A program made the translations under genes and the position numbers. Under the pieces are notes generated by a model. The model was not told where the DNA came from, did no database searches, and was given only the letters and a program-made list of their open reading frames with translations. Below are positions 35,642 to 47,289 of a stretch of 64,000 nt of DNA, in pieces (the stretch's first letter is position 1; every line of letters starts with the position of its first letter). The DNA lies in contig OZ014413.1 of NCBI GenBank assembly GCA_963965975.1, positions 5,959,501 to 6,023,500 on the forward strand, in the 5' to 3' direction. This DNA comes from Xestospongia bergquistia. Its lineage: Eukaryota; Porifera; Demospongiae; Haplosclerida; Petrosiidae.

Positions 35642-36104
35642 TAGATATTTGTTAAAGTGAGAATTTAGTTGAAGAATCAGGAGAAGGTTGTGTACATTAA
35701 GTGTTTAGAACTATACAATTGTGCTATAGATTCGTCTCATACATGTCTAGCTCAGGGCATTCCTTAATTAATTAGCTGAACTTAATTTGACCTGAGCAGT
35801 GGATGGCTTTATTCACTACACTAGTTTAAGCATAATTTTAAAAGTTGAATTTCTTGTTTCTGCAGAGATTTAGTGCAAGCAAAAAGAGGGATCTAATATT
35901 TCAGAGCATTTATGATTCAAAATGGTAGGGCTTTGTGAATAACTGCTTGATCCATCATTAGAGTTACTAAAGAAATTATTATAAATACAGAACAGCTCTC
36001 TTCAGTGGCAAGAATATGTAGCTAGTGATAAAACACAAATGGGAACGATTGGAAACACACACTTTTTCCGAACAATACTATTCAGCTTTACAGGTAGCTA
36101 TCAT

Positions 36105-36300
36105 GGCCCCCTGTGGTTCTGAATAGTAACTTTTTGATGCTCTTCTTTACACTCGAATGCAGCTAAGAATACCAAGTCTATCTCTTTAAAAATAGCTTTT
36201 GTCTGTTTATCTGTGTAGTTAACAACTGGTTTCGCAAAACGTTTACATTTCCAATCCTTCCCATTTGTGATCAATTCCAGTTAATGAATTAAGGAATTGC
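36105..36300 (-). other. Unassigned coding-like stretch
   Basis: The minus frame reads ELITNGKDWKCKRFAKPVVN then DKQTKAIFKEIDLVFLAAFE and stops after HRGP. Composition looks protein-coding but no family is recognised. It lies downstream of the CARD-like relic on the same strand. Confidence 0.3.
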
Positions 36301-36429
36301 ATGAGCTAGATACTTTGATGTATGAGAAGGATCTAGCAAAGGCTACAATTACTGAAATTTTAGTATTCTAATTAGAATTCATTACCAAGATTTTGCACAT
36401 AACTCATTTTAAGTTCTTTTATCATTTAT

Positions 36430-36830
36430 ATCTCAATAAGACATTAGCAAAATCTTTCAATTTTGTTCCTTAGATACTATACTAGACAGTGCTCTCAATG
36501 GAGCGTTGGCTAATTAACCTTCTCATTGTTCAATTTCATCATATGTCTCTTTTGATATAATTTCCTCTGTATCTAACATTTGAACTACCTCCATTGGAAG
36601 AATAAATTTTGACAAACTTTCAGAATGTTTCTCAAGTATTTGATTGGTGAGATCATGAACTGTGTAAAGATAATAATAAACTGAAAAGTAATTTCAAAAA
36701 GTACACTTACAATAAATCTCACATTCTTTAAAAGCCTTCTTATAGTCTTCTGTAATTGTCTTTTCACCAATGGCCCTGTCCTCATTTTTTCTATAATCTC
36801 TCTTTTCATAGTAGTAGGATTAAAACTAAG
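36430..36830 (-). pseudogene. CARD-like exon relic of the death-fold gene family
   Basis: After AG near 36672 the minus frame reads HDLTNQILEKHSESLSKFIL then MEVVQMLDTEEIISKETYDE, followed by TGA; with frame changes it continues LRALSSIVSKE and KLKDFANVLLRY. This matches the plus-strand exon at 19472-19741 (EIVQMLYTERVISKEMLDE). A preceding block, about 36715-36800, reads KRDYRKNEDRAIGEKTITED and ends at a GTAAGT donor. One stop and at least one frameshift show that it is dead. Confidence 0.68.
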
Positions 36831-36927
36831 CAAAAAAATTAAACATTTTAATTGCTACCATCTTCCTTGATCAATCTAATAGTGTCTAGCTTAATGATAT
36901 CTAACTTGAGGAGTACACCAAATGTAT

Positions 36928-37433
36928 CAGTCTTGGGGTCAAATACATGAGTCTTTGTATTTAGCTGTATTTAAATACTTTTTGAGCATTTGTACTTGTA
37001 TTTGTATTTTGAGTTTTTGAAACAGGAAGTATTTGTATATGTATTTGTATTTCAAATAATTCATGAAATCTTCAAACATATACTCCTTTTTACATTGTTT
37101 GTTTCTTCTGCAAGATTATGTTTAAAATCTATTGACACCTATTAGTACCAACAAGAACACTATCTGTGACAAAAATTTGATGAACTTGTGTTTATTTATT
37201 AGATAAAATCAATAATTTGTAATGATTAGTTGATTACATGTAAAACCAAAATAATGAGCATGTTCTGGGATAGTACAAAGAAGTATTTGAAAAGTATTTA
37301 AATACTTTTCAAAGTATTTGTATTTGTATTTGAAGTACATTCCTGCTAGAAGAATTTGTATTTTGTATTTCATATTTCGAGACTATTTATATTTATATTT
37401 AAATACTATTCAATGTATTTGACCCCATGCCTG
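36928..37433. mobile_element. hAT-like MITE, 506 bp, with 8-bp target duplication
   Basis: The ends are inverted: CAGTCTTGGGGTCAAATACA and the complement of TGTATTTGACCCCATGCCTG. The flanks are AAATGTAT (36920-36927) and AAATCTAT (37434-37441), an 8-bp duplication with one change. CAG ends and an 8-bp duplication are hAT hallmarks. The interior is made of repeated GTATTTGTATTT-type units with no coding frame. Confidence 0.85.
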
Positions 37434-37441
37434 AAATCTAT

Positions 37442-37985
37442 ACACTTAGTTTTGACTCCTACATGCTTGCATAAGTCATCAAAAGTGGGTTTTTCGTTCA
37501 GAAAAGCCTTAAAACCAAATAACTCTCCTCCAAGTGCTATAGTGAGTAGTATTGGTCTTATGCATTCTTTGGCACATGTTCAATGACTGAAAGGTTTTGC
37601 AAAGAGGAGAAAGAGAACAAACATAGGAAAAACTACCAATGATGCCATTAGAATGATACTAACATGTCCATTACTATTAGATCTGTTCCAATACCATGTC
37701 TGTTCTGAGATGAAGAATTTGGCTGGTGTAAAAGTATTGATAATTGCACCTAATAGTCTTCCAAAAAACAGGTGTGTACAACAGAAACTAGTACTTGAAT
37801 TGAGGAGTCAGCTATTTTGTTGAAAAGCTTTAGAGAAAAATGACTAAGGATAATGAGGACATCAACTATTGACATTAAATAAGAGGAAATGGTAAAATGA
37901 GACCAGATTTCCATAACTATGTCACGCCATTGTAGGAAACTAAGATTGGTAGTACATTGTAATGGAAGAAATTTTATAATCACCT
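37442..37985 (-). pseudogene. Membrane-domain fragment of a beta-helix multi-pass receptor
   Basis: Minus frames with stops give YNGVT, LWKSGLILPFPLYLM, ILSHFSLKLFNKIADSSIQV and LVSVVHTCF, then DIFTPAK-like and MASLVVFPMFVLFLLFAKPF sequence. These align with the 38433-42281 protein (YNGMTELWKAGLSLLFPLYL, RFSLKLSNRIANSSVQVLVT). The fragment lies directly downstream of that intact gene, abutting the hAT MITE. Confidence 0.82.
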
Positions 37986-38432
37986 ATGAAATGAAGATTT
38001 AATAACTAACATTTTATTCCTGTCTGGTTTAAATTTGAAGGTTTCACAGATCCATCTATTATGATAAGAATTGTAACCTCTACTTCATTTGTACCATATC
38101 CTTTTTATCCCTCAGCATTTAGTTTAAATAAAACATTAATATTACCAACTGTTAGACCAACTGGCTTTAAAAGAATTTTATTTTAGAAAACCTTCCATAA
38201 CAATAATAACATACAAAATGTTGTCCACAAATTATATTTGTAATGAAAAGTGAAGATGTTATTAAATTAAAGGAAAGAAGTTTAAACTTAATTGCCAAAA
38301 AGTTTAGGAATTGAAACTTTTAATGTAATAATGAATATTTAAGATACCGGAAATTTTTTAAATCTAAACTATGTAATATAGTAAACATTGAACTAACAAT
38401 AAACAAACAGTATTGGAGTACTAATATGATAA

Positions 38433-41400
38433 TTATGGACTTAAGAGGGGCTCACGATATTCAGAGTATTTTTCATCAAAAAATGAGGAGTTCAGTTCTT
38501 CTCTATAATGTCTTGAACGTTTCACTGGTTGTGAAAGTCTGACAAGTTGGGTGAATTTCTTTATAAAATTTTGTGCCACATTAAGGTAACCAATAAAGCG
38601 AGCTTGTTGTCTAGTAACTAATACTATGTGATGGAACACAACTACAGAGAAAGTAAAGATTAGTACATATATAAATGTGGCATCAAATACTCCTGCTGTG
38701 CAATAGTACTTTTTTCTTCCAATGAAGTACCAGTTAGTACACAGTAAAGTGCCATAGTTGATCATGACAGAAAGATCCAAGACATTTACTAACTTGTTTT
38801 TAAATGGTTTTAGATAAGCTTGAACAGTCACAAACAACATATAAACTGGAATAACAATTAAAAAACCAAATACAATTTCATTTATCCTTTTTCCTCTGTA
38901 TATGGTGTAAACAATGGACACATAAATTAGCAAAAGTTGTCTAGCAGCAAACCAATATTGTTTCTTGCATTTATAAGGAGCATGAATAGCTTCATATATT
39001 GGTCGAAGATATTCTCTTATTTTGCTAGATTTCATTAATAGACGACCAGTTAGAATTACTAACATGTAAGGTATTATAAAGATACCAACTATCACTGATG
39101 TTACTATCATTAACACAAAATGTTTACCTTCTCTATATATAATGCTGCCATCATTGTACCAAACATTTATTGGTTCATTCATAGTACTATTGTATAAGTG
39201 GACAGATGTGAAGACATCAGAGAGTGATAATAATAATTTTGTGAAGGAGAGATGTACAACAGTAACCAATACTTGAACTGAGGAGTTAGCTATTCTGTTA
39301 GAAAGCTTTAGAGAAAAACGACTAAGGATAATGATGAAAACAACTATTGTGAGGAGATAGAGTGGGAATAGTAAACTGAGACCAGCTTTCCATAACTCTG
39401 TCATTCCATTGTAAAAACATAGAGGAAATCCAATATTCAGATTCATAATTGAAATTAAGAACAATCCCAATTTCATAGTATACCTTGTAAGCCAAGAACA
39501 TTGACTTGCATTAATAGACAGAATATCGTATAACCCAACATTAGCAGCCTGTGTGTAGAATATAATTCCATTGATTGTACCAGTTGTTAATGTAAGTTTG
39601 AGTAAATATAACAGGTAAATGAGGAGGGGACCAGCTACTACATAGAGAACTAGTGTCAACAACCACCAATTACTACATTGTCTACATTCTGTAGAACCAA
39701 ACACAACACTGTAGTTTGTAGAACAACTGCCACATGAAATACCTTCTCTGTTATGAAGACACAATGATGAAGTAATTGACAAGTCTTTAGAAAATATTTC
39801 AAATTTTTGGTCTTTATTGCTGTAACGTAAGACAGTAAGGTCAAGATCTCCATTACAGTATTCATGATGACAATACAAAGACAAGAGTAAACCTGATGTT
39901 TCATTTATGGTACCAGCCCATGAAGTAAAAGTTGGTCTGTTAAAAGTTCTAGTATTTATACTACAGTTAGGAGTATAGCCATCAATATTTATTGAAGATA
40001 AAAGATGTGAACAGATACATGATTCAGTTTGCAAGCTCAATTCAAAACCAGGTGGACAAAACTTTAAAGTGATGTCAACAACTCTTATAGTAGCAATACT
40101 GGGAACAGTGAATAGTAAGGCACCATATTTGTGCATGTCCAACGTATTGTTATCATTAGTAAAGATAGTTATATTAATAAGAGTACAGTCATCAGTTTCT
40201 CTTATAACTTGTGTACTCTGACTCTCTGACAAGTGCCAGTTGATGTCTGATGTAAATCCAGTATCAACATTCCTAACTACAGCTACAGAAACAATGGAGT
40301 AACTATAATTATCTACAGCATTAATAGCAGCCATTGAAAAATTAACTGTCTCTCCAGGATAAACATGACGTGTATCGAGTATTGTAGAATTGTTTGAGTG
40401 ACATATTTTCAAATTTACTGGAATTGTTGAAAGTTGAAAAGTATTATTTGGCATAAAGCTGAAGATGGTTGTATAAATTTCTTTTGCCTTTGAGGAATAA
40501 ACCCAACTATAATTGTTCATGTAACAGTTATATAATTTTGATGAATAGACAGAGTTACCAGTGACTGTTGCTATATTGTTTTCAAATAACACTGCTATAT
40601 CATCATGCTGTGTAGCGTTAACTTGAAATGTACAATGTGTCTTGTCAAATGTACTGCTAAGATCATATATAGCTCCTCCACTAGACAGAGCTCTGTTATT
40701 TGTAAAGTTAACTTGAAGTCCTTGCGTGAGATAAATGACACTATTTCCTATTAACATAATGGCACCTCCTTTAATACCTGTATTGTTGTTAAAAACTACA
40801 TGCCCCTCTAGAGTAATGTCAGATCGAATTGCCTCTATAACTGTACCATAGTTAAATGAAAAATCGCTAACATTTTGTAAGAATCCTTTTATTATGATAC
40901 TGTTGATATCTGAAAATTTGAAAAGGCTGGCTGGTAAAAATGATGACTCAGCATTCTTTTGTGATATTCCATTGTTGTATGCTTTGATAGATTCCAATAC
41001 AAAGGATATGTTATTTCTCTCTGATGGATATGAAACTGCAAATATGCAAGATCCAGAGAGTAGACCTTTGTTATTGTTAAAAGTAACATTAGAAAATGTG
41101 AAACAGATAGGAATTGTTTTAACATTCATCATGGCAATATAAACAACACCTTCTTGAATATCTTTAAAAATACTTCGATTTTTAAATGTGAAATGTACAT
41201 CAATTATTTGAAGAGGTTTGTATATTTCATTAGTAGTAGATGATCTAGAAAATTTATCGAAGAATAATACAAGACCACTTCCATGACATTTTCGATCACT
41301 ACCATTTGAATCAAATACGGAATTTGTAATGAGAGTCTCTGAGCGTGTGTTTGCTTCCAAATGTATTATCAACATTGCTCCAGCTACGGAACCTAGATTA

Positions 41401-42281
41401 TTTTCAAACCTACATTGAGATATATCAACTTGAACACTGGTGGTTGTTTGAATGTAAAATATTGTAAGCGCTGCAGCATTGATGATTGGTTTATTAAAGT
41501 CTTTGTATATGTAAGAATTGTAGAGTTTTGCTACACACACATATCCTGAGTAACCTATATAGTCAAAATTATATGAAAAAATTGATCCTGTAAATATTAA
41601 ATTATAATGATTTGCATAGGAAAGTGTTTTGGGTGAATCTTGATACATTAATAACACTCCACTACCAACACTGTACCCATTTTTGTGCTGTGCTGCTTTT
41701 TCAATACCTTGAGAAGCATTTATATTAATAGAATCCAAAGTACTGTTAGGTAAATTAACAGCTACAATAGCAAACCCATAGTACAGGAATATACTCACAT
41801 CTCTGATAACAAGATGACTGATATCAGTAAACACTAGTACAGCAGCATGATATTGTGTGAAGTAGACAAGAGAACTGGTAGAATTGATAATGTCAAGTTG
41901 TTCTTCATCAAGTGTAGTAAGGTTAGCACCACAACCAGTAAATTTTATTCTCTGTAGTATCAGATTACTACTTCCAGTGAAGGCAAATCCAATAGTTGGA
42001 TAGGTAGTGTTATCATAAATGGAAGAGTTACATTGAATAGTAGCCATTGATCGGTTACCTTGTATGGTAAGTGAGTAGTTGGTATTAATGATACACAAAC
42101 TTCCATTACCACTAATATTGTAACCAGTATCCAGGAGGAGAAGAGTAGTGTCACCAGTGTAATTATAGTATTGACACAAGTATGACTGGAGATGATCTTG
42201 TGAAGTAATATTGATTACCTTATTACATTTACTACATATCAGTAGTAAGTGAAAGAGGAGTACCAATATAAGCCACTTCAT
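38433..42281 (-). CDS. Intact beta-helix multi-pass membrane receptor-like protein (1,282 aa)
   Basis: Single exon. A signal peptide (residues 1-19, MKWLILVLLFHLLLICSKC) leads a ~600-residue Asn/Ser/Thr-rich ectodomain of parallel beta-helix character with repeated FxxNxG...GGAI turns (NNNTGIKGGAIMLIG, TNNRALSSGGAIYDL) and many N-glycosylation sites. A beta-sandwich-like stretch (HVYPGETVNFSM) and a Cys-rich neck follow, ending CGSCSTNYSVVFGSTECRQC. After about residue 880 come eight or nine hydrophobic helices, then a short tail ending SEYREPLLSP. Homology searches tend to label such ectodomains as bacterial Pmp-like, but the neck and membrane domain are eukaryotic in style. Ligand and signalling are unknown; cell-surface recognition or adhesion is inference. 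Intact paralogue at 53380-57108. Confidence 0.85.
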   Translation of the reverse strand: MKWLILVLLFHLLLICSKCNKVINITSQDHLQSYLCQYYNYTGDTTLLLLDTGYNISGNGSLCIINTNYSLTIQGNRSMATIQCNSSIYDNTTYPTIGFAFTGSSNLILQRIKFTGCGANLTTLDEEQLDIINSTSSLVYFTQYHAAVLVFTDISHLVIRDVSIFLYYGFAIVAVNLPNSTLDSININASQGIEKAAQHKNGYSVGSGVLLMYQDSPKTLSYANHYNLIFTGSIFSYNFDYIGYSGYVCVAKLYNSYIYKDFNKPIINAAALTIFYIQTTTSVQVDISQCRFENNLGSVAGAMLIIHLEANTRSETLITNSVFDSNGSDRKCHGSGLVLFFDKFSRSSTTNEIYKPLQIIDVHFTFKNRSIFKDIQEGVVYIAMMNVKTIPICFTFSNVTFNNNKGLLSGSCIFAVSYPSERNNISFVLESIKAYNNGISQKNAESSFLPASLFKFSDINSIIIKGFLQNVSDFSFNYGTVIEAIRSDITLEGHVVFNNNTGIKGGAIMLIGNSVIYLTQGLQVNFTNNRALSSGGAIYDLSSTFDKTHCTFQVNATQHDDIAVLFENNIATVTGNSVYSSKLYNCYMNNYSWVYSSKAKEIYTTIFSFMPNNTFQLSTIPVNLKICHSNNSTILDTRHVYPGETVNFSMAAINAVDNYSYSIVSVAVVRNVDTGFTSDINWHLSESQSTQVIRETDDCTLINITIFTNDNNTLDMHKYGALLFTVPSIATIRVVDITLKFCPPGFELSLQTESCICSHLLSSINIDGYTPNCSINTRTFNRPTFTSWAGTINETSGLLLSLYCHHEYCNGDLDLTVLRYSNKDQKFEIFSKDLSITSSLCLHNREGISCGSCSTNYSVVFGSTECRQCSNWWLLTLVLYVVAGPLLIYLLYLLKLTLTTGTINGIIFYTQAANVGLYDILSINASQCSWLTRYTMKLGLFLISIMNLNIGFPLCFYNGMTELWKAGLSLLFPLYLLTIVVFIIILSRFSLKLSNRIANSSVQVLVTVVHLSFTKLLLSLSDVFTSVHLYNSTMNEPINVWYNDGSIIYREGKHFVLMIVTSVIVGIFIIPYMLVILTGRLLMKSSKIREYLRPIYEAIHAPYKCKKQYWFAARQLLLIYVSIVYTIYRGKRINEIVFGFLIVIPVYMLFVTVQAYLKPFKNKLVNVLDLSVMINYGTLLCTNWYFIGRKKYYCTAGVFDATFIYVLIFTFSVVVFHHIVLVTRQQARFIGYLNVAQNFIKKFTQLVRLSQPVKRSRHYREELNSSFFDEKYSEYREPLLSP

Positions 42282-42884
42282 GTTACTAGGATGTAGTCTA
42301 CTTTATCTATGAAAAGAAACTGGATACTTTTAACTTTTATTAAGTTAGTCTGTTTACTTTCACTTGCCACACAAAATATCATTGTTTTATTGTTTAAATA
42401 TGTAAAGTTTTGTAAAATATACAGTATACTGTAAATAGTTCAATGAAGTTTTAGAAAACAAAGTAATTGTGACTACAAAACTTTAAAGAAAAAGTCCAAA
42501 CATGTCCATTTCACACTTACAATAAAGTATTTGTTTAGCTTCTGTTATAATACTGTAAATTCTAAGGGAATCAATTAAAAAATATATTTTGAAAACAAAC
42601 TTGTGACCACAAAATTTACCCATAAAATATCTGATTACAATTGAGCTGTTATTAACACACTACTATACTGTTAATCATTAACATTAATTACATGTTTCCA
42701 TAACTCAATAATATTTAATAACTAATACTTGTTGCCAGTAACTAATAGAACACATCTATGTACAGACAAAACATTAGCATACAGATAATTGTGGTAACAA
42801 ATATAATTAGCTGATTGATTATATTAATTATATCTATATGCAACTATAAAACTTAGTAATTTTTTGTTCAACATTGGTACAGTC

Positions 42885-43520
42885 GTAGAAGCAATTCAAT
42901 CTGTTATTCTACAGTCTTTAATGACAACACAGGTATTAAAAGAGCAGCTATTATGTTAATAGAAAATAGTATCATTTATCTTGTTCAAGGACTTCAAACT
43001 AACTTCACGAATAATATTGCTTTGTCTTGTGGAGGAGCTATAGATGATCTTAGCAATGCATTTGATTGGGACTTACTGCAAATTTCAAGTTAACACTACA
43101 CAATATGATGATATAGTGGGGTTGTTTGAAAACAATAAAGCAACAGTCACTGTAACTTTGTCTTTTCATCAAAATTCAAATTGTGTAACCTACAGCATGG
43201 ACAATCCTTGTGTAAATTCTACAGTGGTTACTGACCTTTACAAAACCATTTTGAATTAATAGCAAACAACATTTTTGAACATCCTACTACTTTAGTAAGG
43301 CTAAATATTTGTCACTCACATAATTCTGGTATATCATACACATCTGATTCATATCTAAGGGAGATAATTAATTTTGTCAATGGCTGCTATTGATGTTGTA
43401 GGGCACCATAGTTATTCCATTGTTACTATAACTGTAGTTAGCAAAACAAAGGACTCAGTATTATTACACACATCAAATGGTTGTTTTGGAGAAAGAAGAT
43501 ACACAAATTATGAGAGAAAA
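42885..43520 (+). pseudogene. Inverted ectodomain fragment of the beta-helix receptor
   Basis: Plus frames: FNDNTGIKRAAIMLIENSII, YLVQGLQTNFTNNIALSCGG, then QYDDIVGLFENNKATVT, LNICHSHNSGISYTSDS and AAIDVVGHHSYSIVTITVVS. These follow in order residues ~500-690 of the intact neighbour (NNNTGIKGGAIMLIGNSVIY ... YSYSIVSVAVV), with frame changes between blocks. It lies ~600 bp upstream of that gene on the opposite strand, forming an inverted repeat with it. Confidence 0.85.
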
Positions 43521-43929
43521 TAGTAAAGCTCCATTATATTGGATACCAGCCCATCACATTATAACTATGTTTTTAACACTATATTTACATTGCCAGTGTT
43601 GCTATGGTAACAAGTAAACCCCTCTAATTACGACTACAAATTTCTGGATTTATGAGACTGATTTGGACAGTTAAGAAGTAGTTTATATAAAAATTTAATT
43701 ATACTTTTACTAAATTTATGTAATTTTAGAATTCCACTCCTAACAATGGATTTTTAACTACAAGGACATCTTATTCTATGAGAATCGAATCACCTTCACC
43801 AATTAGTAATAAAAACTGGAATTTTTTATTACTCTTAAGTTCAGGACATTGTACTAGTCTTTTACTAACAGTTTAGTGACTTCTGTATTGAGGAAACATC
43901 TTTACTAAGGGCAGTGTCCAAGTTCCCAC

Positions 43930-44300
43930 ATTGTCCAATAAAAATTACTTTATATTGTTAGGACTACTAATGTAGTAATACAAAATTATTTAGAAGACTA
44001 GTTACATATGCTCTAAATAAATTGAATATACTCATAAAAAACGTATTAATATTTAAAAGACTATTTCTTGCTGTAAACAAGTTCATAATAGCCTTCCATT
44101 TCTGTAAAAGTATTATATACTACAGTTGTAGAAGGTATTGTAGTAATTAATTTTAATGATATTGATTTACTTTATTGTTAGTACTTCTAATGTAGCAATA
44201 AATTATTAGAAGACTGTTTCTTGTTACAAAAAAAGTTGATACTAGCCTTCTGTTGCTGTAAACATGTCATATGGTAATATATAAAAATGTAAGTAGTATT
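43930..44300. repeat. Degenerate short tandem duplication
   Basis: Similar sequence occurs at about 43950-44020 (tattgttaggactactaatg ... ttagaagact) and 44170-44230 (tattgttagtacttctaatg ... ttagaagact). No function seen. Confidence 0.4.
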
Positions 44301-44439
44301 GGCCTTCTTTCTCATATCATGAATTCCACATAATTGCCTGATATTCTAATATGCAAAAATAGTTAAATAACTATCTAATTTTAGTAGTGCATATAGTATC
44401 ACAGTATTGTACATCAAGTATGTTTAGCCAACATTCAAA

Positions 44440-44605
44440 CAGCAATCTGGTGATAGTGGAGAGGAAATATGTTTTATTGGATTTGATAATCTTCCTGCAT
44501 GGAGGACATTCTCCTTGGATTTTAGGTGATGTATTTATTAATATGTATTATATGGAGTTTGATGTTGGCAGTGACCACGTTGGATTTCCTTCTGCTGTTT
44601 ATTAG
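44440..44605 (+). pseudogene. Pepsin-family aspartic protease 3' exon fragment
   Basis: The frame reads GEEICFIGFDNLP, shifts one base, then GGHSPWILGDVFINMYYMEF and DVGSDHVGFPSAVY, stop at 44603-44605. WILGDVF--YY--FD---VGF is the C-terminal signature of cathepsin D/pepsin enzymes. No catalytic Asp exon is present nearby, so it is an orphan, frameshifted fragment. Confidence 0.75.
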
Positions 44606-45369
44606 GTTCACATTACAGTCACATGATATAGGCCATGCAACATATTCCTTTGATTATAATTATGTATTTCATCCAAATTTTTCTATGCACATAATCAACA
44701 ATAATTTATTAAAATAAATTCAAAAGGGTTGTCAAGATAAAATTGCCCTCCCCCCTCCTGAATTTTTGTGCTAGGACAAAATAACTCAACAGTTCTTATG
44801 AAACATTTTCTCTGCTATTCTAAATTTTTGTCCAAACCAGATCAAAATGGCTAATTCTAAATGTGCTAACATAGAAGAATGTCACTTGTACTACCTACAC
44901 AAATGATTGTATTGCTGGTATCATAAAATATAATGTAGACATTGATTAATGACAAGGAGTGACCCAACTATTTGTGATGTAAGAAATGAGGTAAACTTAA
45001 TGGTTAACTTTGTAAGGTAACCATTAACTTCATTGACATTTAAATATTGCATATACTGTTTGTACAGGATGCTTGAAATAGGACAAATGATCAAATGTGA
45101 TGCATACAAAGAGTGGTATCATATGATTTATATGTGAATGTACCAAATGTTGTATAAGATATTCTAAATGCATTTTGTCATAAAATAGTAGCACACAATC
45201 AATACAAAAAATAATCAAAAACAAATGGCACAATAACTTTTCAAAAACAACTAGGTAAGACAAAAGTGACAAACGAGTTGCAATAATAATCAACAACAAC
45301 CTTTTCAAAAGATAGTCCACCAATAGATTTTTAGGTATAAATATTTACTCTGTATTGATACAGAGCTCG

Positions 45370-45612
45370 CAAATTAATATTATAATATTTAGTTCTGTAT
45401 CCACTAATGCTGCCTGAACAATTTGCTGGTACATCAACATTTAGATACCACCACCCTGCTTGATCTGAAGCCTCTGTTTATATTCATCTCCAACTTTACA
45501 TGGTTCACCTGGAAATACATTATTAATTGGCTGTCAATGAGATTGCTTCCATACCTACATACGTTACTAAGCACAAAGAAGTAGGCAATCAAGAGGAGCT
45601 TGATCATTCTTA
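45370..45612 (-). pseudogene. Secreted-protein fragment with signal peptide exon
   Basis: Minus strand: ATG near 45610 (MIKLLLIAYFFVLSNVC, hydrophobic leader) then a GTATGG donor. A block after CAG at about 45510 reads EPCKVGDEYKQ, then with a shift EASDQAGWWYLNVDVPANCS and GSISGYRTKYYN. It resembles the opening of sponge secreted proteins, but I do not recognise a named family. The frame break suggests decay. Confidence 0.4.
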
Positions 45613-46349
45613 GTATATTATATCTTAGATCGTGAAATGTTTAAACTGGTTAATAATAAATAGATTAGTAATATCAAAGTTTACAATACTCAAGAGTTTA
45701 TGTATATGAAGAACAATGAACCTGAAATTGTAAGACAAACAAATACAAAGATTTAAGGAATTAACATGATGCATTGAATGCTGAGTGGGCTTATGGAAAA
45801 TTTCAGTGACAGTCTCATGAGGCTTTTATTTCTAAGCAAAGAGACTGGCTTCAAGTGATTATTCTAGTGGTTCAATTTTTCCAATAAGATTCTAATGCTA
45901 AATAAAACCATTTCTGTGACCTTAAACACCACTGTTGAGTTTAGAGTATAGTCCTCTGTTTAGAAGTAACATCTATTGCTGATGAGCCTTGTAGAAATCT
46001 CTAGTTAACCAGTATGATACGCTACTGAATATCACGGAAGGGATGGGGCTATGAAGGTGTAACACTGTAGCTAGAACAGCTTTGTCATGTGTTTTATACA
46101 AAATGATAAACAAGGTTGTCCATTTTTTTGCTAATAAAAAAATGATAAGTGTTACTTTAAAACTAATAAACAAATTATGACATAAGTGCAACAAAATAGG
46201 CAGATGCAGTGTACCTGAGTGGTTAACATGGTACAAGACAATTACATACCCTGGTTTTGACAGTCATTGGTCCAAAAATCACAAACATATCTACAACTAC
46301 CATGACAAAAGTGTATAAATAACTTATATATAATTGTGACATGAAAACT

Positions 46350-47280
46350 GAAGCTCATTTAGTTCCATAATAGTGGTTTTTTAAAACATTATATATAGAT
46401 CCCAAATTCACGTTTCTCATGTAACATTGTCTCCAATAAAAGGTCACAAATAATTAATCCTCTTTATTCTAACAATACATGCTAGACTGGGAATATCTTA
46501 GCACACTGTCATTGACATACTGTGGTATTGGGTAGCTAAATTGACAGCTCCACGGCTAGATTCCTACCAACAATTGCTGCTGGTCCACCAAGATCCTCAA
46601 GAACTTTAGTAAGACAATGAAGTGTGTCTGTATTTCCTCTCAATTTCAATCCAGTTTAAAATTCATTGGCAATGTCAGCAAAATTCTCGCCTCTCATAAC
46701 AGACTCAGATATCAGACTAGCAGCAAATGCTTCTTCGGTAAATTTTGTTATACGTGTTTGTAGAGTTTAACTGAGGTTGTCATATAGAGAATTAAAGGTA
46801 ATAACGGCTTTCCTGTAGGTTCGAGTGAATTCATCCGCTCAAAAGGAAGTGTGGGGCTTGTAACTGTTATTATGACCTTACCCTATTTCGACAGCCTATG
46901 AATAATTGGCTGTTCAAAATAAAAGTTTAATAATTTCATTCATTAACTACAAGGAAGTATATAAAAACAAATGAAATTAAAAAGTATACATAATCATGCT
47001 TACCATACAAAACAAAATAAAAATCATTTAAAAATTGATATAAAAAATTATAGTATAGTATCAGTGATAAATCAACATCATCTGAAAATTTTATTTAAAT
47101 ACAAATATGCAATACCGTATTTTCAAGGTTTGTCTGCCTGGATATCTACGTGATATATGAAGAGATTCTTATTTTTTCATTTTTGTAGCAATTTGCTCTT
47201 CAATACTTATTCCTTATATAGTAACTCCTCCTATTCAATCAATATTTAAATAAAAATAGGATAACCTCAACCTTCTTTTA
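46350..47280 (-). pseudogene. Decayed duplicate of the CARD-like exon and its 5' flank
   Basis: The block aligns with 4200-5170 in the same orientation. It includes the exon (taacaattgctgctggtcca, agactagcagcaaatgcttc), the spacer and the coiled-coil block near 5022-5103. The copy has lost the start codon (ATGGATGAC became GCGGATGAA), has a TAA inside (CTCAGTTAAACT for CTCAGTTCAGCT), a one-base loss in the caatga(ca)gtgtctg region and an 11-bp deletion near 46645. No adjacent death-domain exon is found, so only a piece was copied or kept. Confidence 0.85.
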
Positions 47281-47289
47281 TTTATATTC

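Noticed and set aside
40894..41142. 82-codon plus-strand frame
   Set aside because: Antisense shadow inside the intact receptor gene; no family features.
38433..42281. Bacterial Pmp/autotransporter origin of the beta-helix proteins
   Set aside because: Beta-helix rungs can look Pmp-like, but there is no autotransporter barrel; the protein has a eukaryote-style neck, polytopic membrane domain and many spliced animal-type genes around it.
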